Positions 57,540-64,000 of a DNA stretch of 64,000 nt are shown here, one piece after another; position 1 is the first letter of the stretch, and each line of letters starts with the position of its first letter. Both the position numbers and the translations under genes were made by a program. The stretch covers positions 46,982,012-47,046,011 of the forward strand of contig CM059971.1 of the NCBI GenBank assembly GCA_030490835.1, written 5' to 3'. Source of the stretch: Annona cherimola (taxonomy: Eukaryota > Streptophyta > Magnoliopsida > Magnoliales > Annonaceae). The notes below the pieces were generated by a model. It had not been told where the DNA came from. It made no database searches and saw only the letters and a list, made by a program, of their open reading frames with translations.

Positions 57540-59635
57540 CCTTGATTTTATTTACATTCGAACGAGAACGAACGACCTTAAAAGCATTGAAATCGAATCA
57601 AATGAATTAATTCGGATAGAACGAACTTTGATTATTTAGAATAGTGTACAACTCAATCTAATTGACTTTATTTAACTTTAATGAGAACGAGTAAACTTTA
57701 ACGCATTCTAATAGATTCCAAACAACCAAATCGAACATAAGGAACTTCAATAAACAAAAATTAAGAACAATCCCTTGATTTTTTTTACATTCGAACGACA
57801 ATGAACGACCTTAAAAGCATTGAAATCAAATCAAATGAATTCAGTTGGATAGAATGAACTTTGATTATTTAGAATAGTGTACAACTCAATCTAATTGACT
57901 TGATTTTACAGTAATGAGAACGAGTAAACTTTAACGCATTCTAATAGATTCAAAATAACCAAATCGGATGTAAGGAACTTCAATAAATAAGAATTAGCAA
58001 CAATCCCTTGATTTTATTTACATTCGAACGAGAACGAAGGACCTTAAAAGCATTGAAATCGAATCAAATGAATTATTTCGGATAGAACGAACTTTGATTA
58101 TTTAGAATAGTGTACAACTCAATCTAATTGACTTAATTTTACCGTAATGAGAACGAGTAAACTTTAACGCATTCTAATAGATTCAAAACAACCAAATCGG
58201 ATGTAAGGAACTTCAATAAATAAGAATTAACAACAATCTCTTGATTTTATTTACATTCGAACGACAATGAACGACCTTAAAAGCATTGAAATCGAATCAA
58301 ATGAATTCAGTTGGATAGAATGAACTTTGATTATTTAGAATAGTGTACAACTCAATCAAATTGACTTGATTTGATTGTAATGAGAACCAGTAAACTTTAA
58401 CGCATTCTAATAGATTCAAAACAACCGAATCGGACGTAAGGAACTTCAATAAACAAGAGTTAACAACAATCCCTTGATTTTATTTACATTCGAACGACAA
58501 CAAACGACCTTAAAAGCATTGAAATCGAATCAAATGAATTCAGTCGGATAGATTGAACTTTGATTATTTAGAATAGTGTACAACTCAATCTAATTGACTT
58601 TATTTGACTGTAATGAGAACGTGTAAACTTTAACGCATTCTAATTGATTCGAAACAGCCAAATCGAACGTAAGGAACTTCGATAAACAAGAATTAACAAC
58701 AATCTGTTGATTTTATTTACATTCGAACGACAACGAACGACCTTAAAAGCATTCAAATCGAATCAAATGAATTGAGTTGGATAGAATGAACTTTGTTTAT
58801 TTAGAATAGTGTACAACTCAATCTATTTGACTTGATTTTACTGTAATGAGAACGAGTAAACTTTAACGCGTTCTAATAAATTCAAAAAACCCCAAACGGA
58901 TGTAAGGAACTTCAATAAACAAGAATTAACAACTACCGCTTGATTTTATTTACATTCGAACGACAACAAACGACCTTAAAAGTATTGAAATCGAATCAAA
59001 TGAATTAATTCGTATAGAATGAACTTTGATTATTTAGAATAGTGTACAACTCAATCTAATTGACTTAATTTGACTGTAATGAGATCGAGTAAACTTTAAA
59101 GCATTCCAATAGATTTAAAGCAACCGAATCGGACGTAAGGAACTTCAATAAATAAGAATTAAAAACAATCCCTTTATTTTGTTTGCATTTGAACGACAAC
59201 AAATGACCTTAAAGGGGTTCGAATCGAATCAACTGAATTCAGTCGGAGAGAATGAACTTTGATTATTTAGAATAGTGTATTACTCAATCTAATTGACTTA
59301 ATTTGACTGTAATGTGAAAGAGTAAACTTTAACGCATTCCAATAGTTTCAAAACAACCGAATCGGACGTAAGGAACTTCAACAAATAAGAACTAACAACA
59401 ATCCCTTGATTTCGTTTGCATACGAACGACAACGGATGACGTTAAAGGCATTCAAATCGAATCAAATGAATTGAGTTGGATAGAATGAACTTTGATTATT
59501 CAGAATAGTGTACAACTCAATCTAATTGACTTGATTTTACTGTAATGTGAACGCTTAAACTTTAATGCATTCTAATAGATTCAAAATAACCAAATCGGAT
59601 GTAAAGAACTTCAATAAATAAGAATTAACAACAAT
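57540..59635 (+). repeat. Shortened copy 3 of the 17-monomer repeat (9 monomers, 2096 bp)
   Basis: Matches copy 2 at a 3960-base offset up to about 58900. It then jumps to material found 1864 bases further on in copy 2 (aacaactaccgcttg at 58928, corresponding to aacaactacccc near 56834). From there the offset is 2096, as shown by the gggg landmark at 57118 and 59214. The loss of 1864 bases is exactly eight monomers. Private changes are aatctgttg near 58703 and cccaaacgg near 58892. Confidence 0.88.
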
Positions 59636-61037
59636 CCTTGATTTTATTTACATTCGAACGACAACGAACGACCTTAAAAGCATTGAAATCGAATCAAATG
59701 AATTAATTCGGATAGAACGAACTTTTATTATTTAGAATAGTGTACAACTCAATCTAATTGACTTGATTTAACTGTAATGAGAACGAGTAAACTTTAACGC
59801 ATTCTAATAGATTCCAAACAACCAAATCGAACGTAAGGAACTTCAATAAACAAAAATTAAGAACAATCCCTTGATTTTTTTTACATTCGAACGACAATGA
59901 ACGACCTTAAAAGCATTGAAATCGAATCAAATGAATTCAGTTGGATAGAATGAACTTTGATTATTTAGAATAGTGTACAACTCAATCTAATTGACTTGAT
60001 TTTACAGTAATGAGAACGAGTAAACTTTAACGCATTCTAATAGATTTAAAATAACCAAATCGGATATAAGGAACTTCAATAAATAAGAATTAGCAACAAT
60101 CCCTTGATTTTATTTACATTCGAACGAGAACGAAGGAGATTAAAAGCATTGAAATCGAATCAAATGAATTATTTCGGATAGAACGAATTTTGATTATTTA
60201 GAATTGTGTACAACTCAATCTAATTGACTTGATTTGACTGTAATAAGAACGAGTAAACTTTAACGCATTCTAATAGATTCCAAACAACCAAATCGAACGT
60301 AAGGAACTTCAATAAATAAGAATTAACAACAATCCCTTGATTTTATATACATTCGAACGACAACGAACGACCATAAAAGCATTGAAATCGAATGAAATGA
60401 ATTCAGTCGGATAGAATGAACTTTGATTATTTAGAATAGTGTACAACTCAATCTAATTGACTTGATTTTACAGTAATGAGAACGAGTAAACTTTAACGCA
60501 TTCTAATAAATTCAAAAAACCCAAATCAGATGTAAGGAACTTCAATAAACAGGAATTAACAACTATCCCTTGATTTTATTTACATTCGAACGACAATGAA
60601 CGACCTTAAAAGCATTGAAATCGAATCAAATGAATTAATTCGGATAGAACGAACTTTGATTATTTAGAATAGTGTACAACTCAATCTAATTGACTCGATT
60701 TGACAGTAATGAGAACGAGTAAACTTTAACGCATTCTAATAGATTCAAAACAACCAAATCGAACGTAAGAAACTTCAATAAAAAAGAATTAACAACAATC
60801 CCTTGATTTTATTTACATTCGAACGACAACGAACGACCTTAAAAGCATTGAAATCAAATCAAATGAATTCAGTCGGGCAGAATGAATTTTGATTATTTAG
60901 AATAGTGTACAACTCAATCTAATTGACTTGATTTTACAGTAATGAGAACGAGTAAACTTTAACGCATTCTAATAAATTCAAAAAACCCAAATCGGATGTA
61001 AGGAACATCAATAAACAAGAATTAACAACAATCCCAT
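59636..61037 (+). repeat. Mixed monomers right of the 17-mer block
   Basis: 59636 to about 60440 resembles the part of the 17-mer that copy 3 lost. It has gattttttttac near 59874, tagatttaaaataacc near 60042, aattttgattatttagaattgtg near 60186 and tatatacattcg near 60345. The following monomers (60440-61037) have aataaattcaaaaaaccc and aacaactatccc, which recall the 11-mer family. Private changes (aggagatt, cgggcagaatg, aacatcaat) are more frequent than in the homogenised blocks. Confidence 0.75.
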
Positions 61038-62045
61038 GATTTTATTTACATTCGAACGACAACGAACGACCTTAAAAGCATTGAAATCGAATCAAATGAA
61101 TTCAGTCGGATAGAATGAACTTTGATTATTTAGAATAGTGTACAACTCAATCTAATTGACTTGATTTGACTGTAATTAGAACGAGTAAACTTTAAAGAAT
61201 TCAAATAGATTCAAAACAACCAAATCGGACGTAAGGAACTTCAATAAATAAGAATTAACAACAATCCCTTGATTTTATTTTCATTTGAACGACAACAAAT
61301 GACATTGAAAGCATTCAAATCGAATCAAATGAATTCAGTTGGATACAATGAACTTTCATTATCTACAATTGAGTGCAACTAAATCTAATTGACTTGATTT
61401 GACTGTAATGAGAACGAGTAAACTTTAACGCATTCCAATAGATTCAAAGCAACCGAATCGGACATAAGAAACTTCAATAAATAAGAATTAACAACAATCC
61501 CTTTATTTCGTTTGCATTTGAACGACAACAAATGACCTGAAAGGCGTTCGAATCGAATCAACTGAATTCAGACGGATAGAATGAGCTTTGGTTATTTAGA
61601 ATAATGTACAACTCAATCTAAGTGACTTAATTTGACTGTAATGTTAACGAGTAAACTTTAACGCATTCAAATAGATTCAAAACAACCGAATCGGACGTAA
61701 GGAACTTCAATAAATAAGAACTAACAACTATCCCTCGATTTTGTTTTCATTCGAACGACAACGGATGACGTTAAAGGCATTCAAATCGAATCAAATGAAT
61801 TGAGTTGGATAGAATGAACTTTGATTATTTAGAATAGTTTACAACTCAATCTAGTTGACTTAATTTTACTGTAATGAGAACTAGTAAACTTTAACGCATT
61901 CTAATAGATTCAAAACAACCAAATCGGATGTAAGGAACTTCAATAAATAAGAATTAACAACAATCCCTTGATTTTATTTACATTCGAACCACAACGAACG
62001 ACCTTAAAAGCATTGAAATCGAATCAAATGAATTCAGTCGGATAG
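61038..62045 (+). repeat. Diverged last monomers of the array, 10-mer family order, truncated
   Basis: The monomers starting at 61038, 61271, 61504, 61737 and 61970 follow the order of the 10-mer family: aattagaacgag/aaagaattc type, ttttcatttg/gagtgcaact type, cctgaaagg/gtgacttaattt type, acaacgg/ttgagttgg type, then gaaccacaacgaacg. They carry many private changes (gacggatagaatgagctttgg, agaataatgtac, tccctcgatt, gaactagtaaac). The last monomer stops 76 bases in, directly after cagtcggatag, where aatgaact would be expected. Confidence 0.82.
62041..62045 (+). other. Possible left target-site duplication (gatag)
   Basis: The five satellite bases directly before the putative LTR are gatag. LTR retrotransposon integration usually duplicates 5 bp. 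The right-hand copy would lie beyond the window, so this cannot be confirmed. Confidence 0.35.
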
Positions 62046-62356
62046 TGTGAAACCCTAACCCAAGTAAGCCATATGTATGCATTGAACATGTATTTGATGA
62101 TTATTTATGAATTATGGAATTATGAAGGTATTTTATGATTTTTGCTAATTATGGCAATTAGGGTTATGGGTTAGCATTAATGATGTGATTAAGCATTTTG
62201 AGCCTAAATGAGATAATGGGTTTAGAATGAATTATTTGTGATTTAAGTGTGCAATAATATCATGAAAAATCATTTGTCATGATTTAAAATGAATTATGGA
62301 AATAAAGATGGAAATTGACAAGTGTGAAGAAAAATACTAGAAAATTCATAACTCAA

Positions 62357-62369
62357 CGCCTAAAAGGCG
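62357..62369 (+). other. Small inverted repeat cgcct-aaa-aggcg
   Basis: A perfect 5-bp stem with a 3-base loop within the first copy of the 163-bp unit. The corresponding place in the third copy also forms a stem but with different bases (62681-62694). Confidence 0.5.
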
Positions 62370-62680
62370 GATTCAAGTGAAATTTGAGATGAAGATTTTT
62401 AATATTAGGCTTGGTATTATGGAATAAAAAGATTATGAAAATTCTTGATGAAATGAGAATTATGAATTTTTTTAAGTATATGTTCATTTCAACCGTTAAC
62501 TTCAAACGCGTGTAACGGGAGCTAGGAAACTCAGATTGAGATGAAATTTGAAACGGTTGAATGAAATTATGAGATGTTTATGTTGAATGGATTGGATTAA
62601 GGGAATAATGATGGGATTAGGGTGATAATTAATTATTTTTATTCCCAAATCCAAAAGATATATTCAAGTGGTCATAACTC

Positions 62681-62694
62681 GACGTAGAAACGTC
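62681..62694 (+). other. Small inverted repeat gacgt-agaa-acgtc
   Basis: A perfect 5-bp stem with a 4-base loop, at the position matching 62357-62369 in the first copy. It contains the ACGT core found in many plant bZIP-type binding sites. The significance is unproven. Confidence 0.45.
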
Positions 62695-63020
62695 GGATTG
62701 AGATGAAATTTGAAACGATGGAATAAAATTATGAAATCTATGAGATGAATGGAATGGATTAAGATAATTATCATGAGAAATGGATTTCTTGGAGAGCAAG
62801 TAACAAGTTGCTTAAGGGCTAAGTAAAGAAGGACAATTTGGACGGTCTTGATGCATGCAGATTTTTGCAATTATGAAAATGTGAAAAAAATAATTTATAT
62901 GGCTAACAATTGTCCAGCACATCAAGGGGGATAAGAATGCATTAATTGGTTGTGGAAAATGGCTCCAAAGTGGGTCCCACAGCTGGAGAAAATCCAGCTC
63001 TTCAAAGGTATGCACGATCA

Positions 63021-63180
63021 CTTGAGAGAGAGAAGGTGTGAATGCATAAGGGGTTTTCTTGCTTAGCAAGAAAGCAAATTTTCTAACCCCCAACCCCTTG
63101 AACGTGCCAAGCAGAGGAAAACCAAGGGAATTCAAGGGAAAAAGAGGAAGAAAGAAAGAGGAGAAGTGGAGGAAAGCAAG
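63021..63180 (+). other. GA-repeat and purine-rich tract, possible LTR leader
   Basis: The stretch starts with cttgagagagagaagg, passes an inverted repeat cttgc-tta-gcaag (63058-63070), and from about 63111 becomes almost pure A/G (gaggaaaaccaaggg ... gaggagaagtggagg). Purine-rich leaders of this kind occur in the transcribed part of plant LTRs. Read backwards, the tract yields a long open frame rich in F, L, P and S between 63249 and 62812, which I regard as chance. Confidence 0.45.
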
Positions 63181-63215
63181 CTTTTCAATTTTGGATTGAA
63201 TCCACTCAAGTTCAA

Positions 63216-63221
63216 GTAAGT
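63216..63221 (+). promoter_or_regulatory. Splice-donor-like site GTAAGT
   Basis: The text ttcaagtaagtatatg contains the consensus plant 5' splice site GTAAGT right after the purine-rich tract. It could serve an intron in the leader of the inserted element or of an unseen gene. It is followed by an AT-rich, T-rich stretch, as in plant introns. A single hexamer is weak evidence. Confidence 0.3.
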
Positions 63222-64000
63222 ATATGATTATTTGATTTTTATGCATCAAATCTATAAAGCAAATGATGCTGAAAAATAAATTATGGTCGGAACAGTAAAT
63301 GAATGCTGTTTGGCATGAAAATTTTTGAGAACAATCCTCATGCTATGATTAAGGAACGAAATAATTTTCAGCTGAAAAGGATATGTATGTTGGAAATTAA
63401 AAATCCGTGAATATTAGCCCAAACAGGGTAAAACGGGTTACAGGATCAGCTGTAGAAAATGATTTTTAATAACTTTTCTACAAGGTTTTTCCTGCTGAAA
63501 ATTTTACAGGCTATACATGAAATATTTGGGATTACAGGAAAAAATTAAAAATGAGGTTTTTATGGGTGTAAATAGACCCCATAAATAACGTCATTCAGGC
63601 TGACTGGAAATGGAGTTTACTGTTCAGCAAGGTAAAAATCCCCAAATAAATCTGTAATGTTAATATTTCGTACTGAAAATTTCATGAAAGTTAATTGATG
63701 AAGTTATTAAGTTATGGTAGAAATTTCAGATCAAAAATACTTGATTTGATATTAATTCAAGATTTTAATATTTCAGCACGCCTGATTTCAGCATATGTGG
63801 TTAGTTTGAGAAAGGAATCAAAAAGAAATATGAAACATGTGTAGAAATGATCCAAATTGATTTATGTGTTAAATAATTAAATATGGATCAATAAAAGTAC
63901 AATTATATGCTGAAATTTCGAATTTATATAATGACCTAAGGTTATGTGTCAAAGGACACGTTAAACGGGTTAAAAGTGGGTTCCAAACTAACTGTTTTGG
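63222..64000 (+). other. AT-rich stretch without recognisable gene
   Basis: No open frame of useful size, RNA gene or satellite remnant is visible. It holds motifs of the type expected in LTR or leader DNA, such as aaacgggttacaggatc near 63431 and aaacgggttaaaag near 63963, and an inverted repeat gtgtc-aaag-gacac at 63946-63959. I looked for a primer-binding site resembling tggtatcagagc and did not find one. Confidence 0.5.

Larger units (their letters stand above)
1..62045 (+). repeat. Tandem satellite array, 233-bp monomer, 266 full copies plus a stub
   Basis: The same block recurs every 233 bases in one orientation. Taking the G of the landmark cttGattt (or T in cttTattt) as monomer start, starts fall at 1, 234, 467, 700 and so on, and the last is at 61970. 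The core order in each monomer is: cgaacgacaac, aatcgaatcaaatgaattc, ggatagaatgaact, agaatagtgtacaactca, gtaatgagaacgagtaaac, attcaaaacaacc, ggaacttcaataa. The DNA is AT-rich, and stop codons break all six frames. Arrays of this kind usually form heterochromatin at centromeres, pericentromeres or knobs; that location is inferred and no centromere protein data are visible. The monomer matches no named satellite that I know. The left edge lies outside the window. The right edge is an abrupt mid-monomer break at 62045. Confidence 0.98.
62345..62765 (+). repeat. Three diverged copies of a ~163-bp unit inside the putative LTR
   Basis: A motif made of 'ataactc, a short CG-rich segment, ggatt, then gatgaaattt or tgaaatttgagatga' occurs three times. 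Its gatt core is at 62370, 62534 and 62696, so spacings are 164 and 162 bases. After the second and third cores the similarity continues (gaaacg.tg.aat.aaattatga, then atgaatgg.atggatta). The first copy is the most diverged. Such short tandem units are common in the upstream parts of plant LTRs; a promoter role is only a guess. Confidence 0.7.
62046..64000 (+). mobile_element. Putative 5' part of a Ty3/gypsy-type LTR (or solo LTR) inserted in the satellite
   Basis: At 62046 the satellite text stops within a monomer and a different sequence starts with tgtgaaaccctaaccc. LTRs begin with TG, and plant Ty3/gypsy LTRs often open with TGT followed by a C-rich ACCC motif. The block contains repeated 'cataactcgacg...cggatt' motifs followed by gagatgaaattt, which I associate with such LTRs. 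These are followed by a gagagagaagg stretch, a long purine-rich tract and a splice-donor-like GTAAGT. I see no tRNA-type primer-binding site, polypurine tract next to a second LTR, or gag/pol coding sequence before the window ends. The LTR therefore either exceeds 1.95 kb or its end was not recognised. The plus orientation is inferred from motif order. Alternatives are another kind of insertion, or the true edge of the array beside ordinary intergenic DNA. Confidence 0.6.

Noticed and set aside
1..62045. CENP-B-box-like motif in the monomer
   Set aside because: I compared the CGGG-containing variants (gagaacgggtat) with the pattern TTCG-N4-A-N2-CGGG, and the spacing and bases do not fit.
1..62045. 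CRISPR array
   Set aside because: The entire 233-bp period is repeated without unique spacers, and monomers are continuous. This is satellite DNA.
62050..62061. Telomere-like aaaccctaaccc
   Set aside because: Only one full plant telomere unit plus a partial degenerate one. It is better explained as part of the LTR start and is no evidence for a chromosome end.
62664..62870. Open frame of 68 codons on the minus strand in the flanking DNA
   Set aside because: Low-complexity translation of AT-rich LTR-like DNA with no family resemblance.
62812..63249. Open frame of 145 codons on the minus strand
   Set aside because: Its F/L/P/S-rich translation comes from reading the purine-rich tract backwards. 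I recognise no domain, and it runs antisense to the inferred LTR transcript. It is not strictly excluded as a short gene but is unsupported.
62046..64000. Primer-binding site, reverse transcriptase or other retrotransposon coding region
   Set aside because: I searched by eye for tggtatcagag-like motifs and for long plus-strand frames and found none. The candidate ttggtattatgg near 62409 does not match a tRNA 3' end.
1..64000. rRNA, tRNA or 5S RNA gene repeats
   Set aside because: None of the conserved segments I know (for example the tRNA T-loop ggttcgaatcc) occurs. The word gttcgaatcga in the satellite resembles a T-loop core by chance but has no tRNA context.

Overview
The window holds no protein-coding or RNA gene that I can support. 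Positions 1-62045 are one uninterrupted head-to-tail satellite DNA array. The remaining 1955 bases (62046-64000) are unrelated AT-rich DNA that looks like the start of a long terminal repeat (LTR) of a plant Ty3/gypsy-type retrotransposon inserted into the array. The satellite carries no species signature that I recognise. The long homogenised tandem array and the style of the LTR suggest a flowering plant, and a heterochromatic (centromeric, pericentromeric or knob) location. Both are inferences.

The satellite monomer is 233 bp and AT-rich: two 60-base stretches I counted gave 21 and 16 G+C. From position 1 to 61969 there are 266 full monomers, all on the same strand, followed by a 76-base stub. 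Each monomer itself looks like an old dimer of a 125-bp half and a 108-bp half that can still be aligned. Length is very stable. The net shortfall of 9 bases over 266 monomers is explained by a handful of recognisable indels, most of them copied with the higher-order repeats.

Monomer variants are arranged in higher-order repeats (HORs), and these divide the array. (1) 1-16195: a 10-monomer HOR (2330 bp), mosaic to about 9785 and regular afterwards. (2) 16196-34949: an 11-monomer HOR (2564 bp). Two neighbouring copies carry an internally duplicated trimer and become 14-mers (3263 and 3262 bp). (3) 34950-38210: a return to variants of the 10-monomer family. (4) 38211-49619: a third variant family in short 2-, 3-, 4-, 5- and 7-monomer arrangements. 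(5) 49620-59635: a 17-monomer HOR (3960 bp) in two full copies plus a 9-monomer derivative that lacks exactly eight monomers. (6) 59636-62045: mixed variants, then a diverged stretch in the order of the 10-monomer family, cut off in mid-monomer.

At 62046 the sequence changes abruptly to a block starting TGTGAAACCCTAACCC. It contains three diverged copies of a roughly 163-bp unit, a purine-rich stretch, and a consensus-like GTAAGT splice donor. No primer-binding site or element coding region is visible before the window ends, so the LTR, or solo LTR, is only partly seen.

The layout fits repeated unequal exchange or segmental duplication in whole-monomer steps, producing local HOR families of different ages, followed by a retrotransposon insertion. 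I see no genes that cooperate here. The 'system' is the satellite array itself.
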